NCBI RefSeq assembly: GCF_009649845.1
Contig: NZ_WJIE01000002.1
Location: forward strand, 930,001-994,000
Direction: 5' to 3'
Length of the DNA: 64,000 bases
From: Polyangium spumosum
Lineage (GTDB): Bacteria; Myxococcota_A; Polyangia; Polyangiales; Polyangiaceae
In this document: in pieces, positions 28,091 to 38,584 of the stretch
Numbering within the stretch: the first letter of the stretch is position 1
Layout of the letters: each line of letters starts with the position of its first letter
The notes under the pieces: generated by a model
Databases searched by the model: none
Told to the model about the DNA's origin: nothing
What the model saw: the letters and a program-made list of their open reading frames with translations, nothing else
Translations under genes and position numbers: made by a program

Positions 28091-31000
28091 ATGCGAGCGG
28101 CCTCTTTGTCATCCATCGGGCTCTTGTTTCTCTTCGGCGCGACGGCGTGCGGGGAGCGGAACAACACACCCGAGCAAGGCCCGCGCGACACGGCGGCGCG
28201 GCCGAGCCCCGCGCCGGCCGAGATGCCGGCCGGGCTGCGCGCAGCGGCGATCGCGGCGGTGCAAGCGGAGGCGGGCGAGGCGTATCGGGTCACCCGACAG
28301 GCGCCGGGGCGGCCGCTCCGCGCGGAGAACCCGGCGCAAGGGTTCGTCGCGGAAATGGCCCCCGCGGCCCTCCGGATCGAGAGCGCCGCGAGCGCCGGCG
28401 AGGCCTTTCACGTCTCGATGGCGTTCACGGGCTTCGGCTGCGAGGGCGCGCTCCACGCGCCGGCCCCGGCCGAGCCCGTGGCCTCGGGCAATCGCACGGA
28501 ATACGCGCGCGGCGAGGTGACCGAGTGGTACGTGAACGGTCCGCTCGGGATCGAGCAGGGCTTCGACGTCGGAACGTCGCCGGGCTGCGAACGCGGGCTC
28601 GCCCTCGAAATGGCGGTGTCGGGCGGGCTCGCGCCGGAGGTCGCGCCGAGGGGCGACGTGATCCAGCTCGTCGACGCCGCGGGGCAGGCGCGGCTCCGGT
28701 ACGGCGAGCTCCACGTCGCCGACGCCACGGGCAAACCCGTGCCGGCCTCGCTCGGCGTGCGCGACGGGCATATCACGATCCACGTCGACGACGCGGGCGC
28801 CGTGTATCCGCTGCACGTCGATCCGCTCGTGGCGATCCCGCGCACCCGGCTCGTCGCCTCGGACGCGCAGGCGTCGGACTTCTTCGGCAGCGGCGTGTCG
28901 ATCGACGGCGACACCGCGCTCATCGGCGCCGACGGGGACAGTTATGCGGGCGGCACCGACGCCGGCTCGGCGTACGTGTTCATCCGCAATGGCCTGACGT
29001 GGACCCAGCAGGCCAAGCTCGTCGTGCCGGGCGCGGCCACGAACGACTTCATCGGCTCGGCCGTCGCGCTCCACGGCGACACGGCGCTCGTCGGGGCCCG
29101 TGGCGACGACACCGCGGCGGGCGCGGACGCGGGCGCGGCCTACGTCTTCGTGCGGAATGGCACGTCGTGGTCGCTCCAGGCGCAGCTCGCCCCGTCCGAC
29201 GCGGCGGCGGGTGACGGGCTCGGCGTCTCGGTCGCGCTCGACGGCGACACGGCCGTGGTGGGCGCCGATCTCGACGACACCGCGGCCGGCGTGGACGCCG
29301 GGTCGGCCTACGTCTTCGTCCGGAGTGGCGGCACGTGGACGGAGCAGGCGAAGCTCCTGCCGAGCAGCGGCGTCGCGGCCGGGGTGTTCGGCCGGTCCGT
29401 CGCGGTCGAGGCCGACACGGTCCTCGTCGGCTCGCCACACGGGACCGCGGCGGGCCGGGTCTTCGTCTTTGTCCGGAGCGGCGCCACGTGGACCCAACAA
29501 GCCTCGATTGGCCCGTCGGACGGCGGGTCGGACGACCGGTTCGGCAGCGCGGTCGCCTTGAGCGGCGACTCGGCGATCGTCGGCAGCCCCTACGACAATA
29601 CGGTGGCCGGGGGCGACTCCGGATCGGCGTACGTGTTCACGCGCAACGTGAATACGTGGACCCAGCAAGCCAAGCTCCTGGCGAGCCCCGGCGCGGCGGG
29701 GATGAACTTCGGCAACGACGTCGCGATCCTGGGCGACCGGGCCGTCATCGGCGGCTACCGCTCTCAGCCGCTGCTCAACTCGGCCGTCGGCGCCGCGTAC
29801 GTGTTCGAGCGCAGCGGCGCGACCTGGTCGCAGCTCACGCAGATCGACGGGCCGACCGGCCTCGGGCTCTTCGGCTACCGCGTCTCGATGAGCGGCAATC
29901 ACTTCCTCGTCGGCGCGGTCACGGAGTCCTACGACGGGAAGGGGGACGCGGGCGCGGCGTACGTGTACGAGATCTTCGACCAGCTCCCGAACGGCGCGGC
30001 CTGCAATGTCGCCCAGGAGTGCACGAGCGGCTTCTGCGTCGACGGCGTGTGCTGCAACAGCGCCTGCGGCTCCGGCGTCTCGACCGATTGCCAGGCGTGC
30101 AGCGTCGCCAAGGGCGCGGCGGTGAACGGCGCGTGTGGCCCTGCCGTGAGCGGCACCGTGTGCCGCGGGGCGGCGGGCGCCTGCGACGTCGCGGAGACGT
30201 GTAATGGCTCGTCGACGACCTGCCCGAGCAACAAGTACCTGGCCTCCGGCACGGTCTGCCGCGGCGCGGCGGGCCCGTGTGACGTGACCGAGACGTGCTC
30301 CGGGAACGGCGCCGCTTGCCCCGCCGACGGGATCGCCCCGGCGGGCACGTCGTGCCGCCCGCCCGAGGGCGCCTGTGACGAGGCCGAGTTCTGCACGGGG
30401 AGCGGCGTCGCTTGCCCCGACGACGTCTTCAAGCCGACCGGCACGACCTGCCGCGCGCAGGCGGGCGTCTGCGACGTCGCCGAGGTTTGCCCCGGCAATG
30501 CAGCCGCTTGCCCTGCGGACGCGCTCGAGCCGGCCGGCACGACCTGCCGCGACGCGGCGGGCGCCTGCGACGTGGCCGAGAGCTGCACGGGCAGCAGCGT
30601 CACCTGCCCTGCCAATACGTACCTCCCGGCGGGCACCACCTGCCGCGCCTCGGCGGGCGCGTGCGACGTGGCCGAGGTTTGCCCCGGCAATGCAGCCGCT
30701 TGCCCTGGCGACGGGTTCCTCGCCGCCGGGACGACCTGCCGCGGGGCGGTGGGCGCGTGCGACGTGGCCGAGGTTTGCCCTGGCAATATGGCCGCATGCC
30801 CGGGCGACGTCCTCGTGCCTGCGGGTACGGTTTGCCGCTCGGCGGCGGGGGTCTGCGACATCGCCGAGGCGTGCACGGGCGCGAGCGGCGCGTGCCCGAC
30901 CGACGTCGTCCAGGGTCCCATGGTCGTGTGCCGCGCCGCGGCCGGCCCTTGTGACGTCGCGGAGTGGTGTGACGGCGTGAATGTCGCCTGCGCCGTGGAC

Positions 31001-31645
31001 GCCGTGGCCGACGTCATGACGGTCTGCCGCCCGGCGGCTGGGCCGTGTGACGTGCCCGAGAAATGCGACGGGGTCGGCAAGGGCTGCACGGCGGACGTGA
31101 TCGCCGACACGACGGTCACGTGCAGGCCTGCCGTGGACGTGTGTGACGTGCCGGAGAAATGCACGGGCGTGGCGACCACGTGCCCGTCCGACATGGTGTT
31201 CCCCGACGGGACGACGTGTAACGACGGCGTTTGCGCCGACGGCGAATGCACGGACGGCACCGGCGGCGCGGGTGGCGGCGGCGGTATGGGCGGCGCCGGC
31301 GGTATGGGCGGCAACGGCGGTATGGGCGGCGTCGGCGGGATGGGCGGCAACGGCGGCGACGCCGGTTCTGGCGGCATTGGCGGTGGTGGCGGTAGCGGCG
31401 GCGCTGGTGGTATCGGCGGCGACGCCGGTTCTGGCGGCAGCGGCGGCGCTGGTGGCAGCGGCGGCGCTGGCGGCATCGGCGGCAGCGGCCGCCCCGACCC
31501 CATCGATCCCGTCACCGACGAGTCCTGCGGCTGCCGCGTGGTCGGCGCGTCCCCTGCGGGTGGCCTCTCCGCGCCCCTCGCCTTGCTCTCGCTCTTCCTC
31601 ACCGCGGGAGCCCGCCTCGTCCGGCGGCGCCGCGCCCAGGCCTAA
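28091..31645 (+). CDS. Large surface protein: FG-GAP propeller, disintegrin-like Cys repeats, Gly stalk, MYXO-CTERM-like tail
   Basis: An 1184-aa exported protein. N-terminus MRAASLSSIGLLFLFGATAC has a lipobox (GATAC). Residues about 255-635 hold seven FG-GAP repeats (pattern FGSxVALxGDTALVGA...GSAYVFxR). Residues about 635-685 form a Cys-rich linker; about 685-1045 contain eleven units of the form CRxAxGxCDVAExC-x-G-x4-CPxD-x5-G, which closely resemble ADAM disintegrin loops. A stalk of GGMGGNGG/GGAGG repeats (about 1055-1135) leads to a tail with CGCRVVGASPAGGLSAP, a hydrophobic helix and RLVRRRRAQA: the MYXO-CTERM sorting pattern. It is probably displayed on the outer membrane. The end overlaps the convergent lipoprotein gene by four bases. 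Confidence 0.88.
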   Translation: MRAASLSSIGLLFLFGATACGERNNTPEQGPRDTAARPSPAPAEMPAGLRAAAIAAVQAEAGEAYRVTRQAPGRPLRAENPAQGFVAEMAPAALRIESAASAGEAFHVSMAFTGFGCEGALHAPAPAEPVASGNRTEYARGEVTEWYVNGPLGIEQGFDVGTSPGCERGLALEMAVSGGLAPEVAPRGDVIQLVDAAGQARLRYGELHVADATGKPVPASLGVRDGHITIHVDDAGAVYPLHVDPLVAIPRTRLVASDAQASDFFGSGVSIDGDTALIGADGDSYAGGTDAGSAYVFIRNGLTWTQQAKLVVPGAATNDFIGSAVALHGDTALVGARGDDTAAGADAGAAYVFVRNGTSWSLQAQLAPSDAAAGDGLGVSVALDGDTAVVGADLDDTAAGVDAGSAYVFVRSGGTWTEQAKLLPSSGVAAGVFGRSVAVEADTVLVGSPHGTAAGRVFVFVRSGATWTQQASIGPSDGGSDDRFGSAVALSGDSAIVGSPYDNTVAGGDSGSAYVFTRNVNTWTQQAKLLASPGAAGMNFGNDVAILGDRAVIGGYRSQPLLNSAVGAAYVFERSGATWSQLTQIDGPTGLGLFGYRVSMSGNHFLVGAVTESYDGKGDAGAAYVYEIFDQLPNGAACNVAQECTSGFCVDGVCCNSACGSGVSTDCQACSVAKGAAVNGACGPAVSGTVCRGAAGACDVAETCNGSSTTCPSNKYLASGTVCRGAAGPCDVTETCSGNGAACPADGIAPAGTSCRPPEGACDEAEFCTGSGVACPDDVFKPTGTTCRAQAGVCDVAEVCPGNAAACPADALEPAGTTCRDAAGACDVAESCTGSSVTCPANTYLPAGTTCRASAGACDVAEVCPGNAAACPGDGFLAAGTTCRGAVGACDVAEVCPGNMAACPGDVLVPAGTVCRSAAGVCDIAEACTGASGACPTDVVQGPMVVCRAAAGPCDVAEWCDGVNVACAVDAVADVMTVCRPAAGPCDVPEKCDGVGKGCTADVIADTTVTCRPAVDVCDVPEKCTGVATTCPSDMVFPDGTTCNDGVCADGECTDGTGGAGGGGGMGGAGGMGGNGGMGGVGGMGGNGGDAGSGGIGGGGGSGGAGGIGGDAGSGGSGGAGGSGGAGGIGGSGRPDPIDPVTDESCGCRVVGASPAGGLSAPLALLSLFLTAGARLVRRRRAQA
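30162..31215 (+). repeat. Eleven disintegrin-like repeats within the surface protein gene
   Basis: Units of about 31 codons, each beginning tgccgc and containing gacgtggccgag. Two units share a stretch reading gaggtttgccccggcaatgc at about 30482 and 30674, exactly two units apart, so recent duplication is likely. Confidence 0.8.
31259..31495 (+). repeat. Gly-rich stalk-coding repeat
   Basis: Short repeats built on ggcggc-ggtatgggcggc and ggtggcagcggcggcgctgg encode GGMGG, GGNGG, GGAGG and GGSGG units in the surface protein. A low-complexity linker between the Cys repeats and the membrane anchor. Confidence 0.8.
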
Positions 31646-32256
31646 CGAATTCGTCCCCGCAAATCAGGCCGTGTCCGCGGATCCTTGAACGTCAGGTTGC
31701 TCGTCGAATGGGCGAGCGAGATCCCGCCGAGCACGGCCGAGACGGGCAGGAGCAACACGAGCCCGGCGAACCCCGTCGCCGAGAACGCCGCCTGCGTGCT
31801 CTTCGCCTCGGCGAGCGGCGTGCCGATCGCGCCCGTCAGCACGAGGGCGCTGCTCGTGATGACGGTGGCGATGAAGATCCGGTGGATCGTGTCGTACTTC
31901 GATTGCGCGGTCGTCTTCACGTCGAGCCAGACCACGGGATCGTGCGGCGAGTAGAGCTCGAAGCTCCGCGTCGGGCGGGCCGCGAAGGCCTCCACGTGGT
32001 ACCGCGCCCCCTTGCGCACCGGGATCACGCGATTGCAGGGCGCGTCGCAGACAGGGACGTCGTTTTCCTCGCGCGCCTCGACGAGCTTCGCCGTGGGGTG
32101 GTCCGCGTCGATCCGGACGAACACGCGCTGCTCGGGCGGAGAGGCCGCGGGCATCGGGGCCGCAGGGAGCGGCGGGCGCGAAGGCGCGCAGGCGCAGAGG
32201 CCGACCAGGAGCGTCATGCCCAGCGAAATCGTTTTTCCTCCCAGACCAAAGGACAT
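31642..32256 (-). CDS. Lipoprotein with two membrane helices, paralog of next gene
   Basis: A 204-aa protein. N-terminus MSFGLGGKTISLGMTLLVGLCAC has a lipobox (GLCAC). After a Pro/Ala linker comes a beta region with FVRIDADHP and CDAPCNRVIPV, then two hydrophobic helices near residues 125-147 and 163-185. The C-x3-C followed by RVI and the 'FVxIxAD' strand are repeated in the gene immediately upstream, so the two are paralogs. The combination of a possible lipobox and two further helices is odd; the lipobox may mark an ordinary signal. Function unknown. Confidence 0.65.
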   Translation of the reverse strand: MSFGLGGKTISLGMTLLVGLCACAPSRPPLPAAPMPAASPPEQRVFVRIDADHPTAKLVEAREENDVPVCDAPCNRVIPVRKGARYHVEAFAARPTRSFELYSPHDPVVWLDVKTTAQSKYDTIHRIFIATVITSSALVLTGAIGTPLAEAKSTQAAFSATGFAGLVLLLPVSAVLGGISLAHSTSNLTFKDPRTRPDLRGRIR

Positions 32257-32264
32257 GTCGCGCC

Positions 32265-32855
32265 TCAGAACCGGAACGTGACCATGCCGCGCGCCGCGCC
32301 GCGCTGCGGATCGGGGAGGACCTCGACCGTCGTGTTCGACACGACGATCAGCGGAATGCCGACCGCCATCGCGACGCCGCCGCCAATCGCCGCGCCGAGG
32401 CAGCCGTATTTCACGCTGTCTTCCACCCCGTCCCCGCTCCCGAGCGCGTCGCCGACCGTCGCGAGCATGAAGACGAGGCTGGACAGGACCGCCGCGCCGC
32501 CGCCGAGCGCCGCCGACACGACCCCCGCGGCCATCCCCGCGCGGCTGCCCGTGTCGACGCGCAAGCCGACCCGCGGGCCCGCGTCCCCGAGCGAGAACGG
32601 GCGCGCCGCGGGGAACGCGCCCTCGACGGAGAAGCGGTCCGGCGGATCGAAGCGGATCACCCGGTCGCAAGGCGCGGCGCAGACGTCTTCGCCGAAACGA
32701 CCGACGTGCCGCTTCAGGGTGAGCGGCGCGTCGGCCTCGATGTGCACGAACGCCTCGGCCTTGGGCGTGGGGCGCGGGTCGGGCGCGTCTTCGGCGCGCG
32801 CGCCCGAGGTCGCGAGGAGGAAAACGAGGCCGAGGAAGGACGAGGGCGAACGCAT
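32265..32855 (-). CDS. Secreted/membrane protein, paralog of its downstream neighbour
   Basis: A 196-aa protein with a signal peptide (MRSPSSFLGLVFLLATSGARAE). A beta region has AFVHIEADAPLTL and CAAPCDRVIRFDPP, matching FVRIDAD and CDAPCNRVIPV of the next gene. Two hydrophobic helices follow near residues 108-130 and 150-172. Its stop lies eight bases before the start of the paralog, so they are co-transcribed. Family not recognised. Confidence 0.65.
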   Translation of the reverse strand: MRSPSSFLGLVFLLATSGARAEDAPDPRPTPKAEAFVHIEADAPLTLKRHVGRFGEDVCAAPCDRVIRFDPPDRFSVEGAFPAARPFSLGDAGPRVGLRVDTGSRAGMAAGVVSAALGGGAAVLSSLVFMLATVGDALGSGDGVEDSVKYGCLGAAIGGGVAMAVGIPLIVVSNTTVEVLPDPQRGAARGMVTFRF

Positions 32856-32895
32856 GGAGGCCCGAAGGCCTCCATCCTACATGGGAGGGGAGAAC

Positions 32896-35187
<2,292 letters not shown>

Positions 35188-35253
35188 GGCGAGCCCTCTA
35201 GCACCTTTCTCTTGTTGACGCAGTCCCGCGCGCGCGGCGATCCTCACCGGACC

Positions 35254-35946
35254 ATGCGCATCCTGACTGCGATCCTTGCTTCCTCGTTTCTCCTCGTCGT
35301 GGTCCCCTTCGTCGGCTGCTCGGGCGGCGGCGCGAATAACAATAGTTCGTCGACGGGCGACTTCACGGGCGCCGGCGGCGGCGCCCAGAGCACCGGCTGC
35401 AACAACAACCAGCCGGACGGCTTCTGCAACTACTTCGGCCAGAACCCCGAGACCTGCGCCTGCCCCGACTGCGCCGATCAGGCCGCGTGCCTCGGCACCT
35501 GTCAGGACAACATGGCCTGCGACAACGGGGAGATGGGCACCGAAGATTGCACGTGCAGCGACTGTTACTTCAAGGTCGCGAGCTGCCCCCCCGCCAACGT
35601 CGGCTGTGACGACGACGGCGAGTGCCTCATCAACGAGGACTGCACCTGCGGCGATTGCACGAATACCGACCGGTGCACGATGAACTGCACCGACAACGGC
35701 TCGTGCGTCCAGTACCTCGAAGGTTGCTCCTGCAACGACTGCAAGTCGCTCGAGAAGTGCGGCGGCAGCGGCAGCACGAGCTCGAGCTCGTCGAGCTCCA
35801 CCGCGGCGTCGAGCACCGCAGCCTCCACGGGCGCAGGCGGCGCAGGCGGCGCAGGCGGCGCAGGCGGCGCAGGCGGCGCAGGCGGCGCGGGCGGCGCGGG
35901 TGGCGCGGGCGGGGCCGGCGGCGCGGGCGGCGCGGGCGGCGGCTGA
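35254..35946 (+). CDS. Cys-rich lipoprotein with Gly/Ala repeat tail
   Basis: A 230-aa lipoprotein with lipobox FVGC near residue 22. Between about residues 45 and 170 are four loosely repeated modules containing CxCxDC (ETCACPDC, EDCTCSDC, EDCTCGDC, EGCSCNDC), each followed by further cysteines. A Ser run (SSSSSSS) and a tail of GGAGGA repeats end the protein. The tail is coded by a nearly perfect 9-bp DNA repeat. Likely disulphide-stabilised outer-surface protein. It is divergent from the S46 peptidase across 66 bases. Confidence 0.7.
   Translation: MRILTAILASSFLLVVVPFVGCSGGGANNNSSSTGDFTGAGGGAQSTGCNNNQPDGFCNYFGQNPETCACPDCADQAACLGTCQDNMACDNGEMGTEDCTCSDCYFKVASCPPANVGCDDDGECLINEDCTCGDCTNTDRCTMNCTDNGSCVQYLEGCSCNDCKSLEKCGGSGSTSSSSSSSTAASSTAASTGAGGAGGAGGAGGAGGAGGAGGAGGAGGAGGAGGAGGG
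35830..35943 (+). repeat. 9-bp tandem repeat (ggcgcaggc) coding the Gly/Ala tail
   Basis: About twelve consecutive copies of ggcgcaggc and the variants ggcgcgggc and ggggccggc, keeping frame and encoding GAG units. Length is likely to vary between strains. Confidence 0.85.
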
Positions 35947-36142
35947 TCTTCAAAAAAACAGAATACGCACGCAGCCTTGCGTGACGTGTGAAGCCTCGCT
36001 CGTTCGCGCTCGCGTTATGTTGCGAGGGGAAAAGTCCATTCCTTTTCCGAAATGGCCCCGAGGTAGGGAAGTGGGGACCCAATTCCCACCATTCCAGCGG
36101 CCGCGGTCCTCTGGTACAAGCGAGCTTCCGTTACGTTTGACT

Positions 36143-36173
36143 TTCCAGCGTCGTTTCCGACACGGCGCTGGAA
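36143..36173. promoter_or_regulatory. Inverted repeat upstream of cytochrome-like gene
   Basis: ttccagcg at 36143-36150 pairs with cgctggaa at 36166-36173 across a 15-base spacer, ending 18 bases before the ATG at 36192. Possibly an operator. The rest of the 245-base gap 35947-36191 shows nothing I can name. Confidence 0.35.
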
Positions 36174-36191
36174 CCACCAACGAGGCCGCTC

Positions 36192-38573
36192 ATGCCGCGA
36201 ACGCGAAGACGACTCGGAAAACATCTTGGCTCGATTGGTCTGGTGTCTCTGGCCGCGATCGGCGCGCTCGGATTCACCGGCTGCATCGCTGGGGAGGACG
36301 ATGGTCCGTGTGTTTCGGACCAGATGTTCTTCGCCGAGCAGGTCTGGGCTCCGATCCTTTCCAACAACTGCATCGCTTGCCATACCTCGAACGGCGCCGC
36401 GAAGGACTCGAGCCTCGTGCTCCGGGGGAGCAGCGAAGCTGGCTTCCTCGACACGAACTACGAGATCATGAAGAACGCCGCCTCGCTCCAGCAGGACGGC
36501 GTCTCGCAGCTCCTCGCCATGCCCACGGGCGGCACCTCCTCCCGCAAGCACCCGGGCGGCGTGGTCATCCAGCCGGGCAGCGAGGAGTTCAAGGCCCTCG
36601 AGGAGCTCGTGAACCGCTTCAACGAGCCCTCGTCGTGCGAGACGAACCTCTCGGCCACGTTCACGGGCGTGCAGCTCGCGACGCCCGCCGAGACGCTGCG
36701 CAAGGCGTCGCTCTCCCTGGTCGGTCGACTGCCCACCGACGCCGAGGAAGACGCCATCGAGGCGGGCGGCATCCGCGCGCTCGATCCGATCCTCGACAAG
36801 ATGATGACCGAGGAGGCGTTCTACACGCGCCTGAAGGAGATCTACAACGACCAGTTCCTCACGGATCGGTACCTGGGGAACGAGGACGCGGTGCAGCTCC
36901 TCAACGACATCAGCTATTACAACCCCTACTGGTACGACCAGTTCTTCGAGGGCGCGAACGCCGACCCGAAGGCGATGGAAGACGCCATCGGGAAGTTCGG
37001 CGCGTACAACGCCGACGACCTCTACAACAAGCTGCGCACCTGGACGAACCGCGGCGTGGCGCGCGAGCCGCTCGAGCTCGTGGCCCACGTCGTGCGCGAG
37101 AACCGGCCCTTCAGCGAGATCCTGACGGCCAACTACATCATGGTGAACCCGTTCTCGGCCAAGTCGTTCATGCTGAGCGACCTGCCGTTCAAGAACGACG
37201 CCGACCCGGCAGAGTTCATCGAGGCGCAGATCCCGAGCCTGCCCCACGCCGGCGTGCTCACGTCGCCGATGTTCCTGAACCGCTTCCCGACGACGGAGAC
37301 GAACCGCAACCGCGCCCGCGCGCGTATGGTCTACCAGTTCTTCCTCGGCACCGACATCCTGAAGACCGGCCAGCAGCCGCTCGATCAGACGCTCATCACC
37401 GAGGTCAACCCGACCCTCAACGCCGCCGCGTGTATCCAGTGCCACGCGGAGATGGACCCCGTCGCGGCCCAGTTCCGCCACTGGGATCAGCGCGGCGAGT
37501 TCGACCCGATGACGCCTCCGCTCGACGACATGCGTCCGCCGGGCTTCAAGGGCGAAAAGACGCCGTACGAGCAGCTCCCGCAAGGCCTGCAGTGGCTCGC
37601 GCCGCGTGTCGCCGCCGACCCGCGCTTCGGCCTCTCGGCCGTGTACATCGTCTTCGAAGGCCTCACGGGGCAGAAGCCGCTCGTCGCGCCGCAGGACCCG
37701 AAGGCGCCCGACTTCTCCGCCGAGTTCGACGCGTACCTCGCCGAGTACACGGAGTTCAGCAAGATCGCGCGCGAGTTCCAGGCCTCGAACTACGACCTCA
37801 AGGTCGTCGTGAAGCAGATCATCCACTCGCCGTACTTCCGCGCGAAGAACAGCGGCGCGCTCGACGCGGCCGGCAAGGCGCGGCTCGGCGAGGTCGGCAT
37901 GGGCCGCCTCATCACGCCCGAGCAGCTCCACCGCAAGGTCCAGGCGGTCCTCGGTTATCCGTGGCGTCCCCGCGCGTACGAGGACAACGGCGGCACCTAC
38001 GACTACCTGCTCCGCGGCGACGCCTACCGCATGCTCTACGGCGGCATCGACTCGGCCGACGTGGTCAAGCGCGTGACCAGCCCGAACGGCATCATGGCGA
38101 ACATCGGCGAGCGCATGGCGAACGAGATGTCCTGCGTCTCGGTCCCGCGCGACCTGTGGAAGGCGACGGAGGAGCGCACGCTCTTCCCGTACGTCGAGAC
38201 GAGCTTCGAGCCGGAGGACAAGAACGGCTTCCCGGTCGAGCCCGCCGTCGAGGCCATCAAGAAGAACATCCAGTACCTCCACAAGCACATCCTCGGCGAG
38301 TCGCTGCCCGAGGGTCATCCCGAGATCGAGCGCACGTACAAGCTCTTCCTCGAGACGTACCGCGAAGGCGTGAAGGGCATGAGCGACATGTCGCAGCCCG
38401 AGGGCAAGTACTCGACGTGGCTGCCGGGCCCGTGCCGCGTGGAGAACGACTACTGGACGCGTACGCCGCTGCCCGAAGAGGATCGCCTGCAACAGGATCC
38501 GAACTACGTCATCCGCTCGTGGATGACGGTCGTGACGTACATGCTGTCCGACTACCACTTCCTTTACGAATGA
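36192..38573 (+). CDS. Exported cytochrome-like protein of the DUF1592/DUF1588 type
   Basis: A 793-aa protein. Signal with lipobox-like FTGC near residue 31. CIACHTS near residue 60 and CIQCHAEMDPVAAQFRHWDQ near 415 are two CxxCH motifs, so two c-type haems are plausible. The second motif followed by 'MDP' and a 'FD/RGEFDP' stretch is the signature of DUF1588-type proteins, first described in planctomycetes. A Tat-exported DUF1501 gene starts 11 bases downstream. This pair, a DUF1592/1588-like cytochrome with a DUF1501, is recurrent in planctomycetes and myxobacteria. The biochemical role is unknown. Confidence 0.8.
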   Translation: MPRTRRRLGKHLGSIGLVSLAAIGALGFTGCIAGEDDGPCVSDQMFFAEQVWAPILSNNCIACHTSNGAAKDSSLVLRGSSEAGFLDTNYEIMKNAASLQQDGVSQLLAMPTGGTSSRKHPGGVVIQPGSEEFKALEELVNRFNEPSSCETNLSATFTGVQLATPAETLRKASLSLVGRLPTDAEEDAIEAGGIRALDPILDKMMTEEAFYTRLKEIYNDQFLTDRYLGNEDAVQLLNDISYYNPYWYDQFFEGANADPKAMEDAIGKFGAYNADDLYNKLRTWTNRGVAREPLELVAHVVRENRPFSEILTANYIMVNPFSAKSFMLSDLPFKNDADPAEFIEAQIPSLPHAGVLTSPMFLNRFPTTETNRNRARARMVYQFFLGTDILKTGQQPLDQTLITEVNPTLNAAACIQCHAEMDPVAAQFRHWDQRGEFDPMTPPLDDMRPPGFKGEKTPYEQLPQGLQWLAPRVAADPRFGLSAVYIVFEGLTGQKPLVAPQDPKAPDFSAEFDAYLAEYTEFSKIAREFQASNYDLKVVVKQIIHSPYFRAKNSGALDAAGKARLGEVGMGRLITPEQLHRKVQAVLGYPWRPRAYEDNGGTYDYLLRGDAYRMLYGGIDSADVVKRVTSPNGIMANIGERMANEMSCVSVPRDLWKATEERTLFPYVETSFEPEDKNGFPVEPAVEAIKKNIQYLHKHILGESLPEGHPEIERTYKLFLETYREGVKGMSDMSQPEGKYSTWLPGPCRVENDYWTRTPLPEEDRLQQDPNYVIRSWMTVVTYMLSDYHFLYE

Positions 38574-38584
38574 GGCGAGCCCCC

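Noticed and set aside
35830..35943. CRISPR or regulatory repeat
   Set aside because: It is a 9-bp in-frame coding microsatellite.
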